Shown here in pieces: positions 46,190-54,709 of a stretch of DNA of 64,000 bases (position 1 is the first letter of the stretch; each line of letters opens with the position of its first letter). Made by a program: the position numbers and the translations under genes. The DNA lies in NCBI RefSeq assembly GCF_019599545.1, contig NZ_JAIEZV010000001.1, forward strand, positions 930,001 to 994,000, read 5' to 3'. The notes under the pieces are model-generated. The model had not been told where the DNA came from, ran no database searches, and saw nothing but the letters and a program-made list of their open reading frames with translations. This stretch comes from Halobacillus sp. Nhm2S1 (lineage in GTDB: Bacteria; Bacillota; Bacilli; Bacillales; Halobacillaceae).

Positions 46190-46618
46190 ATGAGAAAATT
46201 TTTAGCATTTCTTTTTGTTTTCACTTTAACCTTTGGCAGTGCTGGGGTTGTAAGTGCAGACAGTCATGACGGAGACAAAGATTGCAGTGACTTTGATTCC
46301 ACAGCAGAAGCAGAGCAGTATTGGGAAGAAAATGGATATGATGAAAACAACGATCCAGATGGACTGGACCGAGATAAAGATGGTGTACCATGTGAAAGTT
46401 TAGGAAACAGCTCTTCGGATGATGGATCTGGTGATTCAGAAGCTACAGATGAAGAAGCTATGGATGATTCTGAAGAAAATGGAACACAAGAGGAATCCTC
46501 TGACGAAGAAGGTGGAGAGCTTCCAGAAACCGCAACGCCGTATGCTACATATGCGTTACTCGGGATGGGGCTGTTTGTATTGAGTGGCGGACTGTTGTTT
46601 GTACGCAGGGAAAATTAA
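46190..46618 (+). CDS. Surface protein with excalibur domain and LPETA sorting signal
   Basis: 142 residues. Signal peptide (1-23), a calcium-binding excalibur domain (30-71) with KDCSDF and DGLDRDKDGVPCESL, a very acidic linker (75-110), then LPETA (111-115), a hydrophobic stretch and the tail RREN. This is a cell-wall sorting signal; LPxTA is a known variant for class D-type sortases of Bacillus. No sortase gene is nearby. It shares its excalibur domain with the nuclease lipoprotein at 36167. Confidence 0.85.
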   Translation: MRKFLAFLFVFTLTFGSAGVVSADSHDGDKDCSDFDSTAEAEQYWEENGYDENNDPDGLDRDKDGVPCESLGNSSSDDGSGDSEATDEEAMDDSEENGTQEESSDEEGGELPETATPYATYALLGMGLFVLSGGLLFVRREN

Positions 46619-46642
46619 ATGACTTTACCCATCCCCCTCTTC

Positions 46643-46672
46643 AGCGAACCATATATGGTTCGCTCTTTTTTT
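46643..46672 (+). terminator. Terminator of the surface protein gene
   Basis: AGCGAACC-ATATAT-GGTTCGCT followed by CTTTTTTT. Confidence 0.9.
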
Positions 46673-46701
46673 GGAATCCTCTTCTACTCTTAAGACTAAA
46701 A

Positions 46702-46733
46702 ACAGATCTATCCTATATATAGGATAGATCTGT
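46702..46733 (-). terminator. Terminator of the ABC-tetR operon, perfect 32-bp palindrome
   Basis: ACAGATCTATCCTATA and its exact complement abut without a loop; the minus strand continues with TTTTAG. It lies directly after the TetR stop codon, so termination is the simplest role. Confidence 0.75.
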
Positions 46734-46735
46734 CA

Positions 46736-47395
46736 TTATTTCCGTGCCAGCCCATGCATAATGAAGTCAATCGTATCGTCAATTTCCTTATCGTCATCCC
46801 AGTTTAAATCGGGTGCAATAATAAAACGGGTGACCAGAAACCCAACCACGGAAGAGATAATCATACGTATGATGGAGGCATTCGGTATTTCTACAAGTTT
46901 TCCTTTATCTTTCAATTGATTTAATGCTTCCTCGAATTTAGGGAATATTTCTTTAAGGAATACTTCCTGGAACTTTTCCTGAAGTTCAGGGTGAAAAGCC
47001 ATTTCCTGGATCACAATGCGTAATAGAGGAGCATTCTCTTTGGCGAATTCAAAGCGATTCTTCAAGAGGGTTCGCAATAAACTTTCCAATTCCTCAGGAG
47101 GCTTTTCGAAAACTTTGTTGGCGAAATGAGAAGCAAAGAACGGCAAAGTGAACTTCGTCATAAATGGAGTCACGATGGAGATCAAGAGCTCTTTCTTCGT
47201 TTTATAATGACGGAAAATCGTCCCTTCGGCCACATTTGCTCTTGCTGCAATTTCACTGGTGGATGAAGAAGCGTACCCCTTTTCAGCAAAAATCTCTACG
47301 GCAGCTTTTAAAATTTGTTCCTGTTTCGGTGTTAACTTCCGATCTTTCTCTGTCGTCTGTTCTAATGTTTCCACCATTTTCTTAAAGTCGGTCAT
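46736..47395 (-). CDS. TetR/AcrR family regulator
   Basis: 219 residues from 47395 (GAGGATGG upstream). N-terminal helix-turn-helix with STSEIAARANVAEGTIFRHY; the rest is an alpha-helical ligand domain. Last gene of an operon with the ABC exporter, and the operon promoter carries an 8-4-8 palindrome suited to a TetR dimer, so autorepression together with the exporter is likely. Confidence 0.9.
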   Translation of the reverse strand: MTDFKKMVETLEQTTEKDRKLTPKQEQILKAAVEIFAEKGYASSSTSEIAARANVAEGTIFRHYKTKKELLISIVTPFMTKFTLPFFASHFANKVFEKPPEELESLLRTLLKNRFEFAKENAPLLRIVIQEMAFHPELQEKFQEVFLKEIFPKFEEALNQLKDKGKLVEIPNASIIRMIISSVVGFLVTRFIIAPDLNWDDDKEIDDTIDFIMHGLARK

Positions 47396-47426
47396 TCTTC
47401 CATCCTCCTCGAAGTCCATTCTACCA

Positions 47427-48437
47427 TTATAAACGCCGATGCTTTTTCAATGCGAATATATTCAATGTCGTGAACAATGCTGTAAACCCGAGCAGAACAT
47501 AAATTTCCAGTTGGATATCCGCAAAAGAAGCTTCGCGCAGCATAATCCCTCTCATGGCTTCTGCCCCATATGTTAAAGGCATCATCTGGCCTAGGACCTG
47601 TACCCATGTTCCAAGCCCCTCTGTCGGGAATAAACCGGAGAAAAACACCTGGGGAACAATGATCAAAGGAATGAATTGAATCATTTGAAATTCATTCTTA
47701 GCAAATGCGGATACCAGTGTACCAAGGCTCAAAGCCGCTAGAGCAAGTAATATAGTAACCATGAGTACATAAAAGAAATTCCCTTCCATAAATACCCCCA
47801 GGATGTAGATGGAAAAGGATGCAATCACGACTGATTGGAGGATTGTGAACAGTCCAAATCCTGCGAGATAGCCAAACACGATTTCGGATCGTTTGATTGG
47901 GGTAGCCAACAATCGTTCCAACGTCCCCTGTGTACGTTCTCTTAAAAAAGATACCCCGCCCACAATAAATACAAAGAAAAAGACGAAAAAACCGATGAGG
48001 ACAGGTCCCACGTAATCAAATAATCCGAGATCCTCTGAACCATGGTAATACTCCACATCGACAGGATCTTTCTGATTCGTCCTTAAAGATTGCAATTCTT
48101 TTTGGAGTGCACCTGCAGCGTTTGGATCACTTCCCTCTAGAAGCAGGGATATCTCCTGATTTTCAAAATATAACACAGCATCCAACGTGCCTTCTTCCAG
48201 CTTTTCTTCTGCTTTAGTGGAAGACATCGTTTCAACAACAAGGGCGTCAGACGACAACTTTTCAAGCATCGATTCTGGAACGTTGACGGCTCCTAATTCC
48301 AGGTTGGATTCGTCATGATCCAGTACCATCCACATGAGTGACAAGACGAGGAGTGGGGCCACCACCATCAGGGCTACACTTCTTTTATCCCGTCTAAATT
48401 GGAGAAGAATTCTTTTCATGACATGGAAGGTATTCAT
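47427..48437 (-). CDS. ABC-2 type exporter permease
   Basis: 336 residues: one N-terminal helix, a large extracytoplasmic domain (about 40-150), then five helices with the ABC-2 signature FLRERTQGTLERLLATPIKRSEI and FFSGLFPTEGLGTWVQVLGQMMPLTYG. Its ATG overlaps the ATPase gene by 4 bases. Probably exports a drug or lipid-like compound; cargo unknown. Confidence 0.9.
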   Translation of the reverse strand: MNTFHVMKRILLQFRRDKRSVALMVVAPLLVLSLMWMVLDHDESNLELGAVNVPESMLEKLSSDALVVETMSSTKAEEKLEEGTLDAVLYFENQEISLLLEGSDPNAAGALQKELQSLRTNQKDPVDVEYYHGSEDLGLFDYVGPVLIGFFVFFFVFIVGGVSFLRERTQGTLERLLATPIKRSEIVFGYLAGFGLFTILQSVVIASFSIYILGVFMEGNFFYVLMVTILLALAALSLGTLVSAFAKNEFQMIQFIPLIIVPQVFFSGLFPTEGLGTWVQVLGQMMPLTYGAEAMRGIMLREASFADIQLEIYVLLGFTALFTTLNIFALKKHRRL

Positions 48438-49156
48438 TTTGTTTCACCTCCGTAATGCAAAAACACGTCTTCCATAGACGACACATTCACTTTTTCCTTC
48501 AAGCTTTCCGGAGTATCCATAGCGATCATTTTTCCATTTCTGAGCAGAGCCAGACGATCACACTTCTCCGCCTCGTCCATGACATGGGTGGTTACAATGA
48601 TCGTAACGCCCTTATGCTTCAAATCATTCAGTTCATTCCAAATGGACTGCCGTAAGACAGGGTCGATGCCAACCGTAGGTTCATCAAGAATAATCATTTC
48701 CGGTTCATGGACGAGAGCTGAAGCTAGAGACAAACGTCTTTTCATCCCTCCAGAAAATGTTTCGACGGGCTGATCTTTAGAAGAGGATAAATCAACCATT
48801 TCAAGTACTTCCCTGATTCTTTCCCTTCTCTTCTTTCTTGATAGGTGATAAATGGAGGCAAAAAAATCAAGGTTTTCCCATGCCGTCAGTTCTTGATAAA
48901 GAGCATCTGATTGGGCCATGAACCCAAAGTTCTTCATCTGCGAAAGATGCTGCAAATCGGACCCATTAAGGGAAATGGTTCCTTCTGAAGGCTGTAGGAT
49001 TCCTGCCATCAACTTTACAAGGGTGGTTTTTCCTGCTCCTGAAGGGCCCAGCAATCCAAAAATCTCACCTTTTTGAATGGAAAGATTCACCTGGTCAATA
49101 ATCGTATTTTTACCGTACCGGTGTATAACGCTTTTCATTTCAACCATAGTACTCAA
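48434..49156 (-). CDS. ABC transporter ATP-binding protein
   Basis: 240 residues with Walker A GPSGAGKTT (37-45), Q-loop, signature FSGGMKRRLSLA, Walker B MIILDEPTVGIDP and the switch His in VTTHVMDEAEKC. The start is a TTG behind AGGAGGGG. First gene of the exporter-tetR operon. Confidence 0.93.
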   Translation of the reverse strand: MSTMVEMKSVIHRYGKNTIIDQVNLSIQKGEIFGLLGPSGAGKTTLVKLMAGILQPSEGTISLNGSDLQHLSQMKNFGFMAQSDALYQELTAWENLDFFASIYHLSRKKRRERIREVLEMVDLSSSKDQPVETFSGGMKRRLSLASALVHEPEMIILDEPTVGIDPVLRQSIWNELNDLKHKGVTIIVTTHVMDEAEKCDRLALLRNGKMIAMDTPESLKEKVNVSSMEDVFLHYGGETK

Positions 49157-49169
49157 TTCAACCCCTCCT

Positions 49170-49197
49170 AAGTGAGTGATTACTCACTTTAATTATA
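49170..49197 (-). promoter_or_regulatory. Promoter and TetR-type operator of the ABC operon
   Basis: AAGTGAGT-GATT-ACTCACTT (49170-49189) is a perfect 8-4-8 palindrome placed just downstream of the minus-strand TATAAT (49197-49192). This resembles TGAGTNATTACTCA-type TetR operators. Confidence 0.7.
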
Positions 49198-49406
49198 CAC
49201 CGCTACCTCCACAAGTAAAGAAAGAAATAATCCTTTGCCCCTTCAAGCGCGTTTCCAAGGACGTCCATTTATTTCAAAAAAAACAAAAACGGTTTATTCT
49301 GTTCAATCAATATTTAATATTAGATATCCAACCGCATTTTCAACTGCTATAATATTCTCAACCACCAAGGGAATGTCTGTTCGCAAATAATGAAAGGGGT
49401 AAAACG

Positions 49407-49589
49407 TTGAAAAACCATCAAGATCGCATGTCCCTTTACTACCTGTTTTCAGGAATAATACTCGCATTGTTTTTTGGAGTCATTTTTTTGGCCGGATGGC
49501 TTACAGGCGCGGACTGGAGCACCTATTCCATTGAATTCAGTTGGAGTATGTTGAATACCGATACGCTTAAAGACATATTCACAAACTGA
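49407..49589 (+). CDS. Small membrane protein, unknown
   Basis: 60 residues from a TTG behind AAAGGGG. One strong hydrophobic helix (about 10-32), then a polar C-terminus with SWSMLNTDTLKDIF. It precedes the DedA gene by 65 bases and may be on the same transcript. I do not recognise it. Confidence 0.5.
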   Translation: MKNHQDRMSLYYLFSGIILALFFGVIFLAGWLTGADWSTYSIEFSWSMLNTDTLKDIFTN

Positions 49590-49654
49590 TTTCAGGTTCT
49601 ATTTTGGAAGCTTGTTCGATACAATACATCGATCATCTTTTGGAGGAGAAGTTC

Positions 49655-50272
49655 ATGGAAGATTGGATCATTTGGATGATGGAACAGTTCGGGTATCTTG
49701 GGGTTTATGCGTTGATGGCGATTGAAAACCTCTTCCCCCCTATTCCATCAGAAGTTATCCTGCCACTCAGTGGGTTTATGACTGTCAGAACGGATTTAAC
49801 GATGGCGGCTGTCATTATTTATGCAACCTCGGGTTCTTTGACCGGCTCCCTTCTGTTGTATGGAATAGGGATGTCCATCAACAGAAAAAAACTGGAGGAA
49901 TGGGTGGATCGTCACGGAAAATATCTTCGTCTCACCAAAACAGATGTAAACAGAGCTTTCCATTGGTTTGATACTTATGGGTATTGGACCGTCTTTTTTT
50001 GCCGTATGCTTCCACTCGTCAGAAGTTTCATTTCTATACCTGCAGGAATGGCCCGTTTCCCTATCATCCCTTTTCTTTTCCTAACCTTTTCAGGAAGTTT
50101 GATATGGAATACAGCTCTGATTTATACAGGGGCCATCCTTGGAGATTCATGGCGCGATATTGTGCATTATATGAAGGTGTACTCCATATGGACGTATGTC
50201 GTCATCGTCGTTGTTGCTTTCCTTACCATCTGGTGGATGCGTAAAGGGAAAGGTGTTCGTTTATGGAGATGA
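49655..50272 (+). CDS. DedA family membrane protein
   Basis: 205 residues from 49655 (GGAGGAG upstream). ENLFPPIPSEVILPLSGF is the N-terminal DedA motif, with an acidic residue in a re-entrant loop, and FFCRMLPLVRSFISIPAGMARF carries the conserved arginines. Some DedA proteins (UptA) return undecaprenyl phosphate across the membrane. Overlap with uppP by 10 bases supports that role here, but it is inference. Confidence 0.9.
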   Translation: MEDWIIWMMEQFGYLGVYALMAIENLFPPIPSEVILPLSGFMTVRTDLTMAAVIIYATSGSLTGSLLLYGIGMSINRKKLEEWVDRHGKYLRLTKTDVNRAFHWFDTYGYWTVFFCRMLPLVRSFISIPAGMARFPIIPFLFLTFSGSLIWNTALIYTGAILGDSWRDIVHYMKVYSIWTYVVIVVVAFLTIWWMRKGKGVRLWR

Positions 50273-51075
50273 TAGAGTTCCTCAAAGTCGTGATTCTTGG
50301 CATGTTTGAAGGTTTGACAGAATTTGCGCCCGTTTCTTCAACCGGGCACATGATTCTGGTTGATGAAATGTGGCTGAGGACGGACTTGTTTCTAGGAGAC
50401 TATGTTGCAAATACGTTTAAAGTGTTCATTCAGCTGGGATCTATTCTTGCCGTCATTGTCATTTTTCGGGATCGGTTTAGAGAACTATTGTTATCTTCGC
50501 AGAGAAGTGAACGCGCCCGATTAAAATGGTCCCATATCATCACAGGACTTCTGCCTGCCGCTCTTTTAGGGTTCCTTTTTGAAGATTTCATAGATAAGCA
50601 TTTGTTCACCCTCGAAACCGTTTTAATCGGATTGGGAGCAGGTGCTGTGTTCATGATAGCGGCTGACTTGCATCAACCTAAAGAATGGAAGGAAAGTGTT
50701 GACCAAATCAGTCACAGACAAGCTTTCACGATCGGTATGTTTCAATGTTTATCTTTATGGCCTGGTTTCTCACGCTCCGGTGCTACGATTTCTGCAGGAG
50801 TTTTAATGGGGCTGAGTCACAGAGCCGCAGCGGATTTCACTTTCATCATGGCTGTCCCGATCATGCTGGGGGCAAGTAGCCTGTCCATTGTAAATAACTT
50901 TTCCTATTTCCAATGGAACGCTGTCCCTTATTTTGCCGTCGGCTTCCTAAGTGCTTTTCTTTTCGCTCTTTTATCGATCCGTTTCTTTTTGAGACTGATC
51001 AATCATGTAAAATTAATTCCGTTCGCAATCTACCGTTTCCTATTAATCGTAGTCATCTGCTTTTTATATTTTTAA
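50263..51075 (+). CDS. uppP: Undecaprenyl-diphosphate phosphatase
   Basis: 270 residues, BacA/UppP family with about eight helices. Catalytic motifs GLTEFAPVSSTGH (17-29) and PGFSRSGATISAG (about 167-180) are intact. Dephosphorylates C55-PP outside the membrane so the carrier can be reused for peptidoglycan synthesis; also gives bacitracin tolerance in other species. Overlaps the DedA gene, so the two are cotranscribed and coupled. Confidence 0.93.
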   Translation: MEMIEFLKVVILGMFEGLTEFAPVSSTGHMILVDEMWLRTDLFLGDYVANTFKVFIQLGSILAVIVIFRDRFRELLLSSQRSERARLKWSHIITGLLPAALLGFLFEDFIDKHLFTLETVLIGLGAGAVFMIAADLHQPKEWKESVDQISHRQAFTIGMFQCLSLWPGFSRSGATISAGVLMGLSHRAAADFTFIMAVPIMLGASSLSIVNNFSYFQWNAVPYFAVGFLSAFLFALLSIRFFLRLINHVKLIPFAIYRFLLIVVICFLYF

Positions 51076-51077
51076 GC

Positions 51078-51114
51078 AAAAAAAGACCGAGCGCTAAGTG
51101 CTCAGTCTTTTTTT
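51078..51114. terminator. Bidirectional terminator
   Basis: A hairpin with AAAAAAAGAC and GTCTTTTTTT arms and inner GAGC/GCTC pairs between uppP and the convergent holin-like gene. Confidence 0.8.
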
Positions 51115-51356
51115 CCATCTTCATTTTTCTCTAAAAAATACTTAACTCCTGCAACGGTACCGATACCAAGCAGAGCATACTTCAACCCTTCCACCGTTGC
51201 TGATGGAGAGATGCCTTGCTGCCAATAGGAAAAAACAACTCCTAAGACGACAGCGATGATAGAGATGTATCGGTTTGGCACACGCTTAGTCTGCCTCATC
51301 GCATACAACAATACAGCAAGTCCCGCATATGGGGTGAAGTCCGTCATGAAGTCCAT
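51102..51356 (-). CDS. Holin-like small membrane protein
   Basis: 84 residues with two or three hydrophobic segments (about 8-20, 32-47, 57-76) and a charged tail EKNEDGKKD. The order and spacing resemble phage holins of the Hol44/superfamily V type. No endolysin or phage gene lies nearby, so it may be a domesticated or stand-alone holin-like protein. Ribosome site AAAGGAG. A perfect 30-bp palindrome sits right before that ribosome site. Confidence 0.55.
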   Translation of the reverse strand: MDFMTDFTPYAGLAVLLYAMRQTKRVPNRYISIIAVVLGVVFSYWQQGISPSATVEGLKYALLGIGTVAGVKYFLEKNEDGKKD

Positions 51357-51370
51357 GAATTGATCTCCTT

Positions 51371-51400
51371 TAATATAGAATAAGAGCTTATTCTATATTA
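51371..51400. promoter_or_regulatory. Perfect 30-bp palindrome before the holin-like gene
   Basis: TAATATAGAATAAG (51371-51384), AG, CTTATTCTATATTA (51387-51400): 14-bp arms without a mismatch. It ends just upstream of the ribosome site. Either a strong operator or, in the mRNA, a hairpin next to the ribosome site. Confidence 0.65.
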
Positions 51401-51430
51401 TTCATGATGCGAGACTAGAAGTACTTTCAT

Positions 51431-51476
51431 AAAAAATAACGCCCCGCCCCTCCCATGGGACAAGACGTTATTTTTT
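51431..51476 (-). terminator. Terminator of the transaminase-ald operon
   Basis: Minus-strand ATAACGTC ... GGCGTTAT hairpin followed by TTTTTTATG, just after the ald stop. Confidence 0.75.
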
Positions 51477-52608
51477 ATGAAACGAACGATTTCGGCCCTA
51501 GGGCTTTCTCGACTTCCATGTAGTCCAGGCCATGCGCTTCTGCCACTTCACGGTAAGTCACACTGCCATTTACGACATTTACACCTTTTAGTAAAGCAGA
51601 ATTTTCGATACATGCCTTTTGAAAACCTTTGTTTGCAATCTGAATCGCATAAGGAACGGTGACATTTGTGAGCGCAAGCGTGGATGTCTGTGGAACGGCT
51701 CCCGGCATATTGCCAACCGCATAATGGACAACTCCATGTTTCACATAAGTCGGATCGTCATGGGTCGTGACATGGTCGACCGTTTCGACGATGCCACCCT
51801 GATCGACGGCAACATCCACGATGACACTCCCCCGAGTCATCGACTTGACCATATCTTCTGTTACAAGTTTAGGCGCTTTTGCCCCTGGAATCAAAACGGC
51901 GCCTATGACTAAATCAGATTCTTTAACAGCCTCGCTCAAATTCAATGGATTAGACATCAGGGTATTGATGGATGAGCCGAATATATCATCCAGCTGCCTG
52001 AGCCGATCTGGACTAAGGTCAATCATGGTTACGTCCGCACCCAGACCTATGGCAATTTTTGCAGCGTTTGTCCCTACGACACCCCCGCCGATAATCGTCA
52101 CCTTTCCGCGCTTCACTCCCGGAACTCCTCCAAGAAGAATGCCTTTACCACCATGGGTGCGCTCTAAATATTGCGCCCCTTTTTGTGTTGCCATCCTTCC
52201 AGCCACTTCACTCATTGGTGTAAGCAGGGGCAGAGACCCATTTTCAGCCTGAACCGTTTCATAAGCAATGGCGACTACTTTTTTCTCTGCCAATGCTTTT
52301 GTCAATTCTTCATCTGCTGCAAGATGAAGGTACGTAAATAAAATTAAGCCTTCATAAAAGTAACGATACTCTTCAGCAAGCGGCTCCTTGACTTTCAAGA
52401 CCATCTGCTGTGCCCAAGCTTCTGCAGCCGTCCCTACAATCTTCACCCCGACTTCTTCATATTGCTGATCAGAAAAACCAGAGCGATCCCCAGCTTTTGA
52501 CTCTAAGTAAACTTCATGCCCTTCATTGATTAGATTCACCGCACCCGCAGGAGTAATGGCTACGCGGTTTTCATTGTTCTTAATTTCTTTCGGTATCCCT
52601 ATCTGCAT
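51475..52608 (-). CDS. ald: Alanine dehydrogenase
   Basis: 377 residues, NAD-dependent oxidation of alanine to pyruvate and ammonium. The N-terminal [20 protein letters not shown], the catalytic His in FTYLHLAAD and the Rossmann motif [15 protein letters not shown] are all present. It lies 21 bases after the class III transaminase gene, so it can return the alanine made by that enzyme to pyruvate. Confidence 0.95.
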   Translation of the reverse strand: MQIGIPKEIKNNENRVAITPAGAVNLINEGHEVYLESKAGDRSGFSDQQYEEVGVKIVGTAAEAWAQQMVLKVKEPLAEEYRYFYEGLILFTYLHLAADEELTKALAEKKVVAIAYETVQAENGSLPLLTPMSEVAGRMATQKGAQYLERTHGGKGILLGGVPGVKRGKVTIIGGGVVGTNAAKIAIGLGADVTMIDLSPDRLRQLDDIFGSSINTLMSNPLNLSEAVKESDLVIGAVLIPGAKAPKLVTEDMVKSMTRGSVIVDVAVDQGGIVETVDHVTTHDDPTYVKHGVVHYAVGNMPGAVPQTSTLALTNVTVPYAIQIANKGFQKACIENSALLKGVNVVNGSVTYREVAEAHGLDYMEVEKALGPKSFVS

Positions 52609-52629
52609 TCAAGGAACCTCCCATCAAGA

Positions 52630-53970
52630 TCATATCGACTCAATCGCCTCTACCACAGTATCCAGCAGGAAAGTCAAATCCTCTTCTTCAATAGACAAAG
52701 GAGGGGATAATGTTATGACATTATTGAATCCAGCCACTGTCATCCCATTCTTGCCGATCAATATTCCTTTGTTTTTGCAATAGCTGATGATTTGGTTGAC
52801 TTTATCCACAGCCAGTGGTTCCTTCGTTTCCTTGCTTTCCACCATTTCAATACCAATGAGCAAGCCCTTCCCTCGCACATTTCCCACATGGTTATGGGTT
52901 TGAAGACGTGTGTTCAAATCATTTTTCGCTGCCTCTCCTAAATCATGTGAACGCTCAAACAAGTTTTCTCTTTCCATAATTTCTATATTCTTGAGTGCAA
53001 CCGCACAAGCTGCTGGATGACCTCCGAAGGTATTAATATGACGGAAGAAGTCATACGTATCATCTCCACAAAAGGCTTCATACACTTCCCGCTTTACGGC
53101 GGTTGCTGATAGAGGAAGATACGCACTCGTAATCCCTTTCGCCATCGTAATAATATCCGGTTTCACTCCATAGTTCATAAAACCGAACGGCTTACCCGTG
53201 CGTCCGAATCCACAAATCACCTCATCCACGATCATGAGGGCTCCATGTTTCTTACAAATGGCTTGAACTTCTTTCATATACTGCTCAGGAGGTACGATCA
53301 CTCCACCACCAGTAATGATTGGCTCCATGATTACTCCGGCAATGGACTCGCTATATTCCCAAGTCATTACATCATCAATTTCCTTTGCTCCAAAGCGGTC
53401 TTTTTCACTGTGTTCATTCCGATACTCATCAGGTGGAGCGACATGCAAAAAACCAGGGCCCAGAGGTTCATACTTATACTTCCGCTGGGCTTGGCCCGTG
53501 GCAGCTAACGCGCTGGTGGAATTTCCATGATAAGCTCTGTACCTTGAAATGAATTTCGTTCGATAATGGTCACCTTTTTGCTGATGATATTGTCGAACCA
53601 TTTTAAACGCAGCCTCATTCGCTTCCGATCCACTATTCGAGAAAAAAACAACATAGTCATCCCCAAGAAGCTGGTTGATTTTTTCTCCTAATTGTATGGC
53701 TGCTTCATGACTTTGTGTAAGCGGCATATAAGAAAGATCCTTAATTTGTTCATAAGCTGCTTTCGCAAGCTCCTCCCGCCCATAACCAACGTTCACACAC
53801 CATAAGCCTGACATCGCATCCAAGTATCGATTGCCGTCTATATCGGTGATCCAAGAACCTTTCGCACTTTTGGCTACCATTGTTGAATCAGGGTTATAGG
53901 GTTTCATGGAGTGCCATACATACTTCTCGTCTTTTGAAAGCAATTCACTCTTTACATCAGCTTTAGTCAA
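52630..53970 (-). CDS. Class III aminotransferase (YhxA type; likely beta-alanine:pyruvate)
   Basis: 446 residues, PLP fold type I. LDAMSGLWCVNVGYGR near residue 50, SNSGSEANEAAFK for phosphate binding, DEVICGFGRTGK, and the PLP lysine in MAKGITS near residue 285. Resembles B. subtilis YhxA and omega-amino-acid:pyruvate transaminases. Its place beside ald and next to the pyrimidine degradation genes argues for beta-alanine as donor, giving malonate semialdehyde; this is inference. Confidence 0.87.
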   Translation of the reverse strand: MTKADVKSELLSKDEKYVWHSMKPYNPDSTMVAKSAKGSWITDIDGNRYLDAMSGLWCVNVGYGREELAKAAYEQIKDLSYMPLTQSHEAAIQLGEKINQLLGDDYVVFFSNSGSEANEAAFKMVRQYHQQKGDHYRTKFISRYRAYHGNSTSALAATGQAQRKYKYEPLGPGFLHVAPPDEYRNEHSEKDRFGAKEIDDVMTWEYSESIAGVIMEPIITGGGVIVPPEQYMKEVQAICKKHGALMIVDEVICGFGRTGKPFGFMNYGVKPDIITMAKGITSAYLPLSATAVKREVYEAFCGDDTYDFFRHINTFGGHPAACAVALKNIEIMERENLFERSHDLGEAAKNDLNTRLQTHNHVGNVRGKGLLIGIEMVESKETKEPLAVDKVNQIISYCKNKGILIGKNGMTVAGFNNVITLSPPLSIEEEDLTFLLDTVVEAIESI

Positions 53971-54128
53971 CGGAGATTCCTCCTTAATGGTCTTTTATTA
54001 GAATTATCTTAATTATCTAACATTTGAGTTGCGCTTTCATTAGACATTGTGTCAAACCGTCATCTCCCCACTTTCACATAATGACAAGAGCACTTATTGA
54101 ACAATCTGGCAGGATTGTGGAAGATTCA

Positions 54129-54300
54129 GTTCCGAGATGTTTCCAGGGTTCGTTGCCTTGTTGGGCGTCAGGGGTGGCTGGGAAGCTACTCGCTTTCCTG
54201 TGGGGGAGTGGCGAGCTTCCTCGGACTTCGTCCTGTGGGATCTCGCCTATCTCTTTTCTCCCACGGGAGTCTCCAAGCTTCCCAACCCCCCCTTTCGATG
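54129..54300 (-). repeat. Bacillaceae-type intergenic element, copy 1 (reverse orientation)
   Basis: G+C-rich block between the transaminase and pucR genes. Read on the minus strand it contains GAGACTCCCGTGGGAGAAAA, then CACAGGACGAAGTCCGAGGA and a purine-rich AAAGCGAGTAGCTTCCC, the same order as copy 2. The left end is GTTCCGAGA. No coding potential. Confidence 0.75.
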
Positions 54301-54451
54301 TAAGGGAGAAACGAACCCTTGTACCAATTTGGAGGGTCTTCCACTATCCAGCTGTTAGAGGTATAAAGCGTTCTGAATTAAGCTTTTAAGTATTATGGAG
54401 GTCTGCTATGATCCACTTCCCATAATCATACGAGCTGACCTTTTAGTAGTG

Positions 54452-54619
54452 GTTTCGAGAATCTTCCATGGTAAGAGGCGGAGGGGAATGGCGAGACTCC
54501 TGCGGGAAAAAAAGTGCAGGGTGAGACCCCACAGGACGAAGTCCGAGGAGGCTCACCGCGCTCCCACGGAAAGGGAGCTATTCCCCGCAGCCCCACCCGC
54601 TCAACAAAAGTCTCGAAAC
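54452..54619 (+). repeat. Bacillaceae-type intergenic element, copy 2
   Basis: A 168-bp unit framed by GTTTCGAGA and its complement TCTCGAAAC. Inside: GGCGAGACTCCTGCGGGAAA, GTGAGACCCCACAGGACGAA and AAAGGGAGCTATTCCCCGCA. This matches the widespread Bacillus/Geobacillus repeat with GGCGAGACTCCTGCGGG, presumed to form a structured RNA or DNA. Inverted relative to copy 1. The whole gap 53971-54709 holds no gene. Confidence 0.8.
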
Positions 54620-54661
54620 TGAGTCTTCAAGTAAAGGGAGCTTTAGTTGGAAAAGAATAAT

Positions 54662-54700
54662 AGAAAAACACTTATTCGAAAAAACGAATAAGTGTTTAAG
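54662..54700 (-). terminator. Terminator of pucR
   Basis: A 13-bp perfect stem AAACACTTATTCG/CGAATAAGTGTTT with a T-run on the minus strand. Confidence 0.85.
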
Positions 54701-54709
54701 CAAGAACGG

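Noticed and set aside
46702-46733. 32-bp perfect palindrome as an operator
   Set aside because: It follows the tetR stop directly and runs into T residues on the minus strand, so a terminator is simpler.
54024-54622. Several open frames of 68-121 residues between the transaminase and pucR
   Set aside because: They fall in the two inverted repeat elements and show no start signals or family likeness.
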